Origin: Cryomorphaceae bacterium
GTDB lineage: Bacteria > Bacteroidota > Bacteroidia > Flavobacteriales_D > Sanyastnellaceae
Reading direction: 5' to 3'
Assembly: GCA_016124575.1 (NCBI GenBank)
Contig: WGNM01000023.1
Coordinates: 124,001-188,000, forward strand
DNA: 64,000 nucleotides
In this document: piece after piece, positions 44,239-51,932 of the stretch
How the letters are laid out: each line of letters begins with the position of its first letter
Numbering within the stretch: position 1 is the first letter of the stretch
The notes under the pieces: generated by a model
The model's database searches: none
What the model was told of the DNA's origin: nothing
What the model saw: only the letters and a program-made list of their open reading frames with translations
Made by a program: the position numbers and the translations under genes

Positions 44239-44958
44239 ATGTTACGATATGTTGATTTAGAGAACGTATTGTTTTTAGATATAGAAACAGTACCTGCTGT
44301 TGCGCATTTCAATGATTTAGACGACGATTGGAAACACCTGTGGGAAGAGAAGTCTCGTTTCTTCCGTGAACGTGATGAAATTTCGTTGGAAGACTCGTAT
44401 GACCGTGCGGGCATTTACTCAGAGTTTGGTAAAATTGTGTGCATTTCGGTTGGTTATCTTCGTCAAAGCAGAGGAGATAGGAAGTACAGAACCACATCAT
44501 TTTATGGACATGATGAGCGCGTAATTTTAGCTGATTTTGCGAATTTATTGAACACCCATTTTAGTGAACGCAGCCACATGTTGTGTGGCCACAATGGAAA
44601 AGAGTTCGATTTTCCATTTATCGCACGGCGCATGCTCGTGCATGGCATCAAGCTCCCCGATTTGTTAGATACTGCGGGTAAAAAGCCTTGGGAAGTAACT
44701 CATATCGACACCCTTGAGCTTTGGAAGTTTGGCGACTACAAACACTACACATCGCTAAAGCTCTTGACCAAGTTGTTTGGCATACCCACACCAAAAGACG
44801 ACATCGACGGAAGTCAAGTAGCATCGGTATATTACAACGACGGAGACGTTGAGCGAATATCGACGTATTGTAAGAAAGACGTATTAGCCGTCGTTCAATT
44901 GGTTTTAAAATATCGGGGAGAGGAGTTGATTCCTGCTGACGCCGTTCAAGAAGTATAG
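44239..44958 (+). CDS. PolB-like 3'-5' exonuclease (DnaQ fold)
   Basis: 239 residues of the predicted DNA-polymerase-B-like 3'-5' exonuclease family. DEDDy residues: LFLDIETVP (Asp14, Glu16), CGHNGKEFDFPFIARRM (Asp124) and TYCKKDVLAVVQL (Tyr210, Asp214). Typical Bacteroidota insertions such as EEKSRFFRERDEIS occur between motifs. Likely acts on DNA or RNA 3' ends; no polymerase domain is attached. It is the last gene of a three-gene unit closed by a hairpin at 44962. Confidence 0.9.
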   Translation: MLRYVDLENVLFLDIETVPAVAHFNDLDDDWKHLWEEKSRFFRERDEISLEDSYDRAGIYSEFGKIVCISVGYLRQSRGDRKYRTTSFYGHDERVILADFANLLNTHFSERSHMLCGHNGKEFDFPFIARRMLVHGIKLPDLLDTAGKKPWEVTHIDTLELWKFGDYKHYTSLKLLTKLFGIPTPKDDIDGSQVASVYYNDGDVERISTYCKKDVLAVVQLVLKYRGEELIPADAVQEV

Positions 44959-44961
44959 AAA

Positions 44962-44986
44962 AAGGGCTCGCGAAATGCGAGCCCTT
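44962..44986. terminator. Terminator hairpin between convergent genes
   Basis: AAGGGCTCGC (44962-44971) pairs with GCGAGCCCTT (44977-44986) around a 5-base loop. The T tract on the plus side is weak (CTTATTT), the minus side ends in TTTTTCT. It lies between the exonuclease gene and the minus-strand outer-membrane gene. Confidence 0.7.
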
Positions 44987-45025
44987 CTTATTTACTCAAG
45001 GCACTTTAGCCTTTGTTTGGGTTCA

Positions 45026-45868
45026 TCAGAAAGGGACGAGGCATATTCCTGCGCTCATGGCGTACACTTCTGGGCCTTTGTTCTTGTCGAACAACGGAAG
45101 CAGTGCGTAATTCACCCACAAAGTGAGGTTTCCATGACCGATTCGCAGTGAACCATCAACCTGAAAATCGTTCAGGTTAAAATCGTTTTTCACACGAGAG
45201 CGCACTTCATTGTCACCTGTTTTATACTCTTGCTTCGTAACAGATCCGATGCGCAGACCACCTGTAACACCTGCTGTTACGTGGAAGGTCTTGCCATTCT
45301 TTGGATTCGTGTTGATTTCAAACATCAAAGGGACCGTTAAATACGTAGCACGCAATTTATTTTTATCGAAAGAGTACAAAGAATCGGGTGTAACAACTGC
45401 AAATGTAGAATCAGAATTTGCAGTAACAGTAACATTGTTTTTGAGGCCGAAGCTCTTGTAGTTTAAACCGATACCTGAAACGATACCGAAGTTGTCTTTG
45501 GCAATTGGAAAATAGTGTTGAAACATATTAAAACTCCAATTCAGCGAGCGGCCGTAATCAAGGCTCAGCCAATCATCGTCACCAAGGCTTGTTGAATTGT
45601 TAGCATTCATCAGAACATTGATTCCGAGGTCAATTCCTTCCCAGTGAGCAGAGAACGAATCTTCGCCGTCATCGCCATCAAAATCTTCTTCGGCATCTTC
45701 TTCGGCATCTTCCCCTTCATCTACGATGGTAACATTCAGGGTGCCAAGCTTAATACGTGTTGTGTCGGGAGAAGCTGTGGTGGCTGGTTCAGTGGGAACC
45801 GGGGTTTCTTGTGCAATAATGCTCGTTGATAGTAAAAGCAGCATTATTAGGGAGAATATCTTATTCAT
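45026..45868 (-). CDS. Outer-membrane beta-barrel protein with acidic N-terminal linker
   Basis: 280 residues from the ATG at 45868 (MNKIFSLIMLLLLSTSIIAQ signal peptide; frame opens 63 nt earlier). After a Pro/Thr stretch comes DEGEDAEEDAEEDFDGDDGE, about 25 residues nearly all Asp/Glu, encoded partly by two perfect 12-nt repeats at 45683-45706. The rest (IDLGINVLMNANNSTSLGD, NFGIVSGIGLNYKSFGLKN, GHGNLTLWVNYALLPLF, AMSAGICLVPF) follows the outer-membrane barrel (PorT/OMP_b-brl-like) pattern. It is divergent from the LytTR regulator and the two share a repeat-bearing gap, so it may be a target. Confidence 0.8.
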   Translation of the reverse strand: MNKIFSLIMLLLLSTSIIAQETPVPTEPATTASPDTTRIKLGTLNVTIVDEGEDAEEDAEEDFDGDDGEDSFSAHWEGIDLGINVLMNANNSTSLGDDDWLSLDYGRSLNWSFNMFQHYFPIAKDNFGIVSGIGLNYKSFGLKNNVTVTANSDSTFAVVTPDSLYSFDKNKLRATYLTVPLMFEINTNPKNGKTFHVTAGVTGGLRIGSVTKQEYKTGDNEVRSRVKNDFNLNDFQVDGSLRIGHGNLTLWVNYALLPLFDKNKGPEVYAMSAGICLVPF

Positions 45869-45924
45869 GACTCTAATTTTAGACGTTTGATGTTGTGACG
45901 AACAGGGTAAAAAGAAAGTTACAA

Positions 45925-45964
45925 AAACCACTTTTTCGCGAAATTAAACCGCTTTTTCGCGAAA
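45925..45964. promoter_or_regulatory. Tandem 19-bp direct repeats with 21-bp period, candidate operator
   Basis: AAACCACTTTTTCGCGAAA (45925-45943) and AAACCGCTTTTTCGCGAAA (45946-45964) differ at one base. Each contains the palindrome TTTCGCGAAA. Two-turn spacing is the usual geometry of LytTR-type operators. They lie between the divergent outer-membrane gene (start 45868) and the LytTR regulator (start 46059); copy 1 may overlap the -33 of the former, whose -7 could be TAACTTTC (minus strand, 45914-45921). Confidence 0.6.
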
Positions 45965-46058
45965 AGCTGCCAAATTCAAAGTCACCGAAAAAATGTCAAA
46001 AACAGTTTGGATATTTGACATCCATTCCACTTAAACATAAACTTTAAACACCACTACG

Positions 46059-46793
46059 ATGACCGGTACAATAGACACCCTCATCATTGATGATGATCAT
46101 CAATCGAGGGCTGCCTTGTACCGTCTTGCCGAAAATTATCCACAACTAAACGTTGTCGGCGAGGCGCGTACAAACAAAGATGGCTATCGCCTAATACGTG
46201 AACGCAACCCTGAGCTCATCTTTCTGAACATTGACGCACCCCAGATAGACGGATTCAACCTCATTGAGAACTTCGAATCTCCTGCGTTTAGAATAATATG
46301 TTACGCGAACATAACAGACCTCGCCATACAGGCCATTCGATATAACTTTCTCGACTTCCTTTTAAAGCCACTTGATGAACGAGAAATGAATGCATGTATT
46401 TCTCGTGCGATTGATAAAATCAAACGCGATCAAGTAGGGCTACCTTCTGAATACTTCAAAAAGATAGAAGTATATAGTAAAGGAAAAGTTTACTACCTGC
46501 GATTGAGTGAAGTGTGCTTTATTCAAGCCGATGGCAGTTATTGCCAGATTGCCATCGACAACGGAGAGCGTTTTGTGGTGTCGAGAAATTTAAAATCACT
46601 AGAGTCGAGCATTGACCCCATGCTATTTTTCCGCACCCATAACAGTTTTTTAGTGAACCTCAAAAAGGTAAGGACCATTGACTATAGAGAAAAAACCTGC
46701 ACTATGGACGACGGTCAGGAGCTTCGGGTTTCAACCCGTAAATTCGACATGTTGAGACAGCGTTTAGAGTTAGTTTGGTTTCTTTCTCGTTGA
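46059..46793 (+). CDS. LytTR response regulator with degenerate receiver (Asn57)
   Basis: 244 residues: receiver domain (about 5-122) and LytTR DNA-binding domain (about 136-240: KGKVYYLRLSEVCFIQADG, FFRTHNSFLVNLKKVRTID, LRVSTRKFDMLRQRL). The receiver keeps the acidic pocket (TLIIDDDHQSRAAL) and the Lys in FLLKPLDE, but the phospho-acceptor site reads LIFLNIDAP, i.e. Asn57 where Asp is expected, and the usual switch Thr is replaced by Tyr (ICYAN). It is probably not phosphorylated in the standard way; no histidine kinase lies nearby. Tandem repeats upstream may be its binding site. Confidence 0.93.
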   Translation: MTGTIDTLIIDDDHQSRAALYRLAENYPQLNVVGEARTNKDGYRLIRERNPELIFLNIDAPQIDGFNLIENFESPAFRIICYANITDLAIQAIRYNFLDFLLKPLDEREMNACISRAIDKIKRDQVGLPSEYFKKIEVYSKGKVYYLRLSEVCFIQADGSYCQIAIDNGERFVVSRNLKSLESSIDPMLFFRTHNSFLVNLKKVRTIDYREKTCTMDDGQELRVSTRKFDMLRQRLELVWFLSR

Positions 46794-46928
46794 TTGTTAC
46801 GTTCATTCTTCAGTGCGCATTTACCTTTCACAAAGCAATAAAAACCGTTCATGGACAAACGGTATAAAAATGCCAATCCACTTGTAACTTCATGGTTGTC
46901 AATGCGTCTTACCACAAATTCAATAGCC

Positions 46929-47264
46929 ATGAAAACGAAATTGCACCACATCCTACTCATCATCGGAACCCTTTTTATCAGCAGCAGTGTTTTCGCAGGA
47001 AACGACATACTTGATGATGTTAAAAAGGCAATCAACCGCCACATTATTTTTCCAGTTCAACATAACACGAGTGCTGAAGGCACCGTAGAGGTGAGCTTCA
47101 AAATCGACGACAGCGGAAAAGTACGTGTGCTGAGCATCGAATCAAGCAGTCCAGACTTAATGGAATACGTTTTGACGAAGCTCGAGAAAATCCAGCTGGA
47201 CTCATTGGAAAAGAACGACGGACAAACCATAAGATATCGCTTTGTTTTTAAGCAACAGGCCTAG
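46929..47264 (+). CDS. Small secreted TonB-C-like protein
   Basis: 111 residues from the ATG at 46929 (MKTKLHHILLIIGTLFISSSVFAG signal peptide); the frame opens 78 nt upstream but that start lacks a signal peptide. The mature part (HIIFPVQHNTSAEGTVEVSFKID, GKVRVLSIESSSPDLMEYVL) resembles the beta-alpha-beta TonB C-terminal domain found in stand-alone form in Bacteroidota. No N-terminal Pro-rich region or membrane anchor, so not a classical TonB. Followed by a terminator at 47289-47319. It lies 135 nt after the LytTR gene and might be in its regulon. Confidence 0.75.
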   Translation: MKTKLHHILLIIGTLFISSSVFAGNDILDDVKKAINRHIIFPVQHNTSAEGTVEVSFKIDDSGKVRVLSIESSSPDLMEYVLTKLEKIQLDSLEKNDGQTIRYRFVFKQQA

Positions 47265-47288
47265 AGTCGCGACAACCATTTGATAGCT

Positions 47289-47319
47289 ATGCCCTCTTAT
47301 TTTTTAGGAGGGCATTTTT
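47289..47319 (+). terminator. Intrinsic terminator before rlmN
   Basis: ATGCCCTC (47289-47296) pairs with GAGGGCAT (47308-47315), loop TTATTTTTTAG, followed by TTTTT. It ends the TonB-C-like gene's transcript and argues against the early start of rlmN at 47280. Confidence 0.8.
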
Positions 47320-47333
47320 GTTTTCGAACAGCG

Positions 47334-47341
47334 TATATTTG
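47334..47341 (+). promoter_or_regulatory. -7 promoter element of rlmN (leaderless layout)
   Basis: TATATTTG (47334-47341), full match to TAnnTTTG, 4 nt before the GTG start at 47346. The preceding terminator at 47289-47319 separates it from the upstream gene. Confidence 0.45.
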
Positions 47342-47345
47342 CAAC

Positions 47346-48407
47346 GTGATAAAACTGCGCGACATACGAGATTTCAGTCAAGAAGATTTGGCAACAGAGA
47401 TTGCCATTCTTGGTGAGAAATCATTCAGATCGAAACAAGTTTACGAGTGGATTTGGAATAAGAATGCTCGTTCATTTGAAGAGATGACCAATTTAAGCAA
47501 AGACTTTCGGGCTTTGCTAGCCACTCACTTCACGATGAACACCGCAGAAATTGTTGAGCAGCAAGTTAGCGGCGACCGCACCATTAAGTGTGCGTTTGGC
47601 ATTGAAGGAAGGAACGTCGTAGAAGGCGTTTTGATTCCTACCAATACCCGCATGACAGCTTGTATCTCATCGCAAGCAGGATGCAGTTTATCGTGTAAGT
47701 TTTGCGGCACTGGCCGTTTGAAACTTATGAAAAACTTGCAGGCCGGAGAGATTGTAGATCAGGTAGTGCATTTGCAACGACTGGCAGAAGGATACTATCA
47801 AACACCACTAAGCAACATCGTATTCATGGGCATGGGTGAACCCCTACTCAACTATAAAAATGTACTCACAGCGGTAGAAAAAATAACTGGCACCCCTGGT
47901 TTGGGCATGTCGCCACGACGCATCACCGTGAGCACTGCTGGCATCGCCAAAATGATAAAAAAGCTGGGTGACGACGAAGTACGATTCAACCTAGCGTTAT
48001 CGTTACACGCCGCCAACGATGCGAAGCGAAGCAAGATCATGGAGATCAACGACTCGAACAACCTCGCCAGTTTGCGAGAAGCATTGATTTATTTTCATGA
48101 GCGAACAGGCACACGCGTAACATTCGAGTACATCATCTTTAAAGATTTCAACGACACCTTGCAAGATGCCAAAGAGTTAGCAGCCTTTGCGCGGTGTGTG
48201 CCATGCAAGATCAACATCATCGAGTACAACCCCATTGATGACGGTGAGTTTCAGCAAGCCGACCCCTTGGATGTAGATCTCTTCGCGAAATATTTGGAAG
48301 AAGTTTGCAACATGGTGGTGCATGTAAGAAGATCGCGCGGCAAAGACATCGACGCTGCATGCGGCCAGTTAGCAAATAAGAACAAGGCAGCTTTGAAGGA
48401 GGATTAA
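47346..48407 (+). CDS. rlmN: 23S rRNA (adenine2503-C2)-methyltransferase
   Basis: 353 residues from GTG 47346 ([20 protein letters not shown]). The open frame extends upstream to 47280 but those bases hold a terminator. Radical-SAM enzyme that methylates A2503 of 23S rRNA and A37 of some tRNAs. [11 protein letters not shown] holds the 4Fe-4S CxxxCxxC (Cys113, 117, 120); [30 protein letters not shown] and the C-terminal AACGQLANK (second catalytic Cys) are family features. Its stop overlaps the convergent lepA by 4 nt. Confidence 0.96.
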   Translation: MIKLRDIRDFSQEDLATEIAILGEKSFRSKQVYEWIWNKNARSFEEMTNLSKDFRALLATHFTMNTAEIVEQQVSGDRTIKCAFGIEGRNVVEGVLIPTNTRMTACISSQAGCSLSCKFCGTGRLKLMKNLQAGEIVDQVVHLQRLAEGYYQTPLSNIVFMGMGEPLLNYKNVLTAVEKITGTPGLGMSPRRITVSTAGIAKMIKKLGDDEVRFNLALSLHAANDAKRSKIMEINDSNNLASLREALIYFHERTGTRVTFEYIIFKDFNDTLQDAKELAAFARCVPCKINIIEYNPIDDGEFQQADPLDVDLFAKYLEEVCNMVVHVRRSRGKDIDAACGQLANKNKAALKED

Positions 48408-50191
48408 TCCAACTTCAACACCGCTAAAAACGCTTCCTGCGGAACCTCAACGTTTCCAACCTGACGCATTCTCTTTTTACCCTTCTTTTGCTTTTCAAGA
48501 AGCTTGCGTTTACGCGTAATATCACCACCGTAACACTTTGCTGTAACATCTTTCCGCAAAGCAGAGATTGTTTCACGCGCAACAATTTTTGCTCCTATGG
48601 CTGCCTGCAGGGCAATCATGAATTGTTGTCTAGGGATCAGTTCTTTTAGCTTTAAGCAGATTTTCTTTCCAAGATCGAAAGCATGATCGCGGTGAATGAG
48701 TGCCGAAAGAGCATCTACTTGATCACCATTCAGCAGAATATCGAGTTTAACCAACTCCGATTCCCTGTATTCAATCGGGTGATAGTCAAACGAGGCATAT
48801 CCACGAGAAACAGTTTTCAATTTATCATAGAAGTCGAAAACGATTTCACCGAGAGGCATTTCGAAAGACAGCTCAACACGGTCGGCGGTGAGGTACACCT
48901 GGTTTTTCAAAATCCCGCGTTTCTCTATACACAGGCGCATGATTGAACCCACGTATTCAGATTTCGAAATTACTTGTGCGCTAATGTATGGCTCCTCAAT
49001 ATAATCCAACTTCGACGGATCGGGCATATCGCTTGGGTTGTTGATGACCATGTCCTCCCCTTTCTTCGTCCGTGCCTTATACGACACGTTCGGAACCGTC
49101 GTGATCACCGTCATATCGAATTCACGTTCGAGGCGTTCTTGAATGATCTCCATGTGTAGCATCCCTAAAAAACCACAACGGAAACCGAAGCCAAGGGCGG
49201 CAGACGATTCAGGTTCGAACACAAGAGAAGCATCGTTCAACTGCAATTTTTCCATTGCCGTGCGAAGTTCCTCATACTCGTCGGTATCAACAGGATATAT
49301 ACCAGCAAAAACCATTGGTTTTACATCTTCAAATCCTTTTACTGCTGTTTGGCACGGATTCGACACCAGCGTAATGGTATCGCCTACCTTCACCTCACGT
49401 GCATTCTTGATACCGGAGATGATGTAGCCCACATCGCCTGCACCGAGGTCAGTGCGAGGAATAAGGTCAAGACCGAGCACCCCGATTTCATCGGCATCAT
49501 AACTCTTGGCCGTGTTCATGAATTTAACCTTATCGCCTTTGCGGATACGTCCATTCATGATACGGAAGTAAGCAATAATTCCCCTGAACGAGTTGAACAC
49601 AGAATCGAACACCATTGCTTGGAGGGGTGCATCAAAATCTCCCTTTGGTGCTGGAATGCGGCTGATAACAGCGCGCAGAATATCCTCCACCCCCATTCCC
49701 GTTTTTCCGGATGCTGGGATAATTTCATCGCGCTTGCAACCAATCAATTCAACAATTTGGTCAGACACCACCTCTGGATCGGCACTGTCGAGGTCCATTT
49801 TATTGAGGATGGGAATGATTTCCAAATCGTGCTCTAGCGCGAGATACAGGTTTGAAATCGTTTGAGCTTCAATTCCTTGAGTAGCGTCAACAATCAAAAG
49901 CGCACCTTCACAAGCTGCGATAGATCGTGAAACTTCGTAGGAGAAGTCGACGTGTCCGGGAGTATCGATCAAGTTCAACACATACTTTTTACCATCGAGC
50001 GTATAGTTCATTTGAATGGCGTGGCTCTTGATGGTAATTCCGCGTTCACGTTCCAAATCCATATCATCGAGCGTTTGCTCTTGAATGTCGCGGTCGCTGA
50101 CGGTGCCAGTTGTTTGCAATAGACGATCAGCAAGGGTGCTTTTCCCATGATCGATGTGCGCAATGATGCAGAAATTTCGGATGTTCTCCAT
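48404..50191 (-). CDS. lepA: Elongation factor 4 (LepA GTPase)
   Basis: 595 residues, the standard length. Translational GTPase thought to aid ribosome back-translocation or initiation-phase assembly. N-terminal [21 protein letters not shown]-loop, [12 protein letters not shown] switch [12 protein letters not shown] switch II, ILNKMDL; the LepA-specific C-terminal domain ends [20 protein letters not shown] and [17 protein letters not shown]. Cytoplasmic/membrane-associated. Minus strand, overlapping rlmN by 4 nt at the stop. A TAATTTTG -7 element (50199-50206) precedes its ATG by 7 nt. Confidence 0.97.
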   Translation of the reverse strand: MENIRNFCIIAHIDHGKSTLADRLLQTTGTVSDRDIQEQTLDDMDLERERGITIKSHAIQMNYTLDGKKYVLNLIDTPGHVDFSYEVSRSIAACEGALLIVDATQGIEAQTISNLYLALEHDLEIIPILNKMDLDSADPEVVSDQIVELIGCKRDEIIPASGKTGMGVEDILRAVISRIPAPKGDFDAPLQAMVFDSVFNSFRGIIAYFRIMNGRIRKGDKVKFMNTAKSYDADEIGVLGLDLIPRTDLGAGDVGYIISGIKNAREVKVGDTITLVSNPCQTAVKGFEDVKPMVFAGIYPVDTDEYEELRTAMEKLQLNDASLVFEPESSAALGFGFRCGFLGMLHMEIIQERLEREFDMTVITTVPNVSYKARTKKGEDMVINNPSDMPDPSKLDYIEEPYISAQVISKSEYVGSIMRLCIEKRGILKNQVYLTADRVELSFEMPLGEIVFDFYDKLKTVSRGYASFDYHPIEYRESELVKLDILLNGDQVDALSALIHRDHAFDLGKKICLKLKELIPRQQFMIALQAAIGAKIVARETISALRKDVTAKCYGGDITRKRKLLEKQKKGKKRMRQVGNVEVPQEAFLAVLKLD

Positions 50192-50198
50192 AGGAGCG

Positions 50199-50206
50199 CA
50201 AAATTA
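50199..50206 (-). promoter_or_regulatory. -7 promoter element of lepA
   Basis: On the minus strand TAATTTTG (50199-50206), full match to TAnnTTTG, 7 nt before the lepA ATG, so a very short leader is expected. Confidence 0.35.
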
Positions 50207-50286
50207 GCTTAGATAAGCGAATAAACGGCGATTCGGTAAAGAAGTTCTTAAAGTGATGATAGTTTTTTTTAATGTTGTGGATTTCC

Positions 50287-50314
50287 GGGCAACTTTTTTA
50301 AAAGAAACTGCATC
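50287..50314 (+). promoter_or_regulatory. Candidate autoregulated ECF-type promoter of the sigma gene
   Basis: GGGCAAC (50287-50293), then 17 nt, then CATC (50311-50314), 17 nt before the sigma ATG at 50332. AAC at -35 and C-TC at -10 with this spacing is the typical ECF sigma promoter layout. The same GCAAC-N17-C(G)TC layout occurs before the giant adhesin (34291-34316). Confidence 0.35.
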
Positions 50315-50331
50315 AAAGGATAACAATTGTC

Positions 50332-50889
50332 ATGACCGAAAGTGAACTCGTAGAGGCTTGTTTGAAGAAAGACAGATCGGCGCAGAAGCAGTTATACGAC
50401 CGCTATTCTCGTCAGATGATGTCTGTTTGCTTGCGGTACGGTGGCAATATGGAAACTGCTCAGGACATGCTCCAAGAGGGTTTTATGGTGGTCTTTGATA
50501 AGCTGTGGCAATATAAAGGAGAGGGTGCTTTGGGCGGATGGATTCGTCGTGTAATCGTTACTTCTGCGCTTGAGAATTTGCGAAAAAACAAGAAACATGA
50601 CCTCACAGAAGAGGTTATTGATCATGCTAACAGCATGGATGTTGATCCTCAGGCATTGCAAGACTTGGCAATAGAATCGTTGATGAAATTGATTCAAGAA
50701 ATGCCGATAGGATATCGAACCGTTTTCAACATGTTCGCTATTGAAGGATTTAGTCACAAAGAGATTGCAGAGTCATTGAACATCACCGAGAGCACATCCA
50801 AGTCGCAGTATTTTAAAGCCAAAGCTTTTTTAAGGCTACAACTAGAACAACAAGAAAAACGTGAACTTGAACGACGATCAAATACGTAA
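50332..50889 (+). CDS. ECF RNA polymerase sigma factor
   Basis: 185 residues. Region 2 (about 8-85: LYDRYSRQMMSVCLRYGGNM, AQDMLQEGFMVVFDKLWQYK, GALGGWIRRVIVTSALENLRKNK) binds the core polymerase and -10 DNA. Region 4 (about 120-175: MPIGYRTVFNMFAIEGFSHKEIAESLNITESTSKSQYFKAK) is the HTH for -35. It lacks regions 1.1 and 3, as expected of ECF factors. The last 29 nt overlap the next gene, whose product looks like an anti-sigma factor, and a T9SS adhesin follows, suggesting control of cell-surface genes. Confidence 0.93.
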   Translation: MTESELVEACLKKDRSAQKQLYDRYSRQMMSVCLRYGGNMETAQDMLQEGFMVVFDKLWQYKGEGALGGWIRRVIVTSALENLRKNKKHDLTEEVIDHANSMDVDPQALQDLAIESLMKLIQEMPIGYRTVFNMFAIEGFSHKEIAESLNITESTSKSQYFKAKAFLRLQLEQQEKRELERRSNT

Positions 50890-51865
50890 AATACTTTCTG
50901 AACGGTTCGCGGAAGCGGAAGCGCCGGTGAGTCCCCATGTTTGGGATGCCGTATCAGCATCAGGAGGGTCTGGCGGTGGTTTAAGTGCTGCCATGAAAAT
51001 CTTGATTTGGTCGGCAGCGTCTGTGCTGACTGTAGCATTGGGCGTGGTGCTATTTCAGGATGAAACAAAACCATCCCCAATAGCCCAGGAAACTCAGGTT
51101 GCGGCGCCCGTAGAAACAGACACAATTGAAAAAGCAGTAGATGCTGCTGCTGTTCAACTTGTTGAAGAAAAGGCAGAAGTTTCTGAGCATATTCAAGAAA
51201 AAGATACCTCTTTCGACACGATCTCCTCAAACAGCACCAATGGTTTAAATGAAGAACAAGAGATCGGTTCACAAGAAATTCAGCCATCCTCGGCTGAGGT
51301 AGCGCCTAAGCCTGAATCCACTTCTGTTCTAAATACCGAGCCATATTCAGCTGAAGTAATTGCAGCAAATCCCAAATTCACAGTGATTGCTGGGATTGAC
51401 CCCATGGAGGTGTTCTTTGTTCCAGACGATAAAACAGGGGATTCGTACCTGTGGACCTTTGGAGACGGCGTGCAATCTGATAAGCAAACACCTGTTCATG
51501 CATATGAAGAACCTGGCCGTTACGCCGTAACACTTCAAATTTTGAAAGCTGGTTCAGTTGCAGAATTTACGGTTGATGTAGACGTTTTTCCTCCTTCAAA
51601 AATCAATCTTCCAAATACATTCTCACCAAACAATGATGGCATCAACGATGTGATAGACCTCATGTTGGTGTCAGAAAACATTGTGGGCGGTGTAATGTTA
51701 ATATACAGTGCAACAGGGGAGCTTGTGTTTGAAGGCATCGTGTGGGATGGTAATAACAAGCAGGGCGACCCTTGCAATTCGGGAAATTACACCTGTGTTG
51801 CTCAGGGAACCTCACTTTCAGGAGAGAAAATAACTGAACGGCAGATCATACGACTGCAACGTTAA
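50861..51865 (+). CDS. Anti-sigma-like one-pass membrane protein with PKD and T9SS C-terminal modules
   Basis: 334 residues starting at GTG 50861, overlapping the sigma gene by 29 nt (no ATG fits nearby). Residues 1-42 have the short helix and P-H-x-W pattern (EAPVSPHVWDAVSAS) seen in Bacteroidota sigma-antagonist N-termini. Residues about 45-65 (MKILIWSAASVLTVALGVVLFQ) are a single membrane span, with no signal peptide. A long acidic, Thr/Ser/Glu-rich linker (70-170) leads to a PKD domain (172-242, YLWTFGDGVQSDKQTPVHAYE) and a type B T9SS domain (248-334, FSPNNDGINDVIDLM ... ITERQIIRLQR). This mix of an anti-sigma head and a secretion-substrate tail is odd. Anti-sigma role is inferred from position and layout. 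Confidence 0.75.
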   Translation: MNLNDDQIRKILSERFAEAEAPVSPHVWDAVSASGGSGGGLSAAMKILIWSAASVLTVALGVVLFQDETKPSPIAQETQVAAPVETDTIEKAVDAAAVQLVEEKAEVSEHIQEKDTSFDTISSNSTNGLNEEQEIGSQEIQPSSAEVAPKPESTSVLNTEPYSAEVIAANPKFTVIAGIDPMEVFFVPDDKTGDSYLWTFGDGVQSDKQTPVHAYEEPGRYAVTLQILKAGSVAEFTVDVDVFPPSKINLPNTFSPNNDGINDVIDLMLVSENIVGGVMLIYSATGELVFEGIVWDGNNKQGDPCNSGNYTCVAQGTSLSGEKITERQIIRLQR

Positions 51866-51871
51866 GAATAC

Positions 51872-51879
51872 TATATTTG
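51872..51879 (+). promoter_or_regulatory. -7 promoter element of the 1185-residue adhesin
   Basis: TATATTTG (51872-51879), full match to TAnnTTTG, 53 nt before the ATG at 51933. The adhesin may thus be transcribed apart from the sigma operon. No clear -33 element. Confidence 0.35.
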
Positions 51880-51932
51880 CTAACTTCGAAATGATTTTGG
51901 CCTTGAGAATTGCCAAATAAGTAAACCAGAAA

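Noticed and set aside
47280-47345. Upstream extension of rlmN
   Set aside because: These bases hold a terminator hairpin and the family N-terminus begins at the GTG 47346, next to a -7 element.
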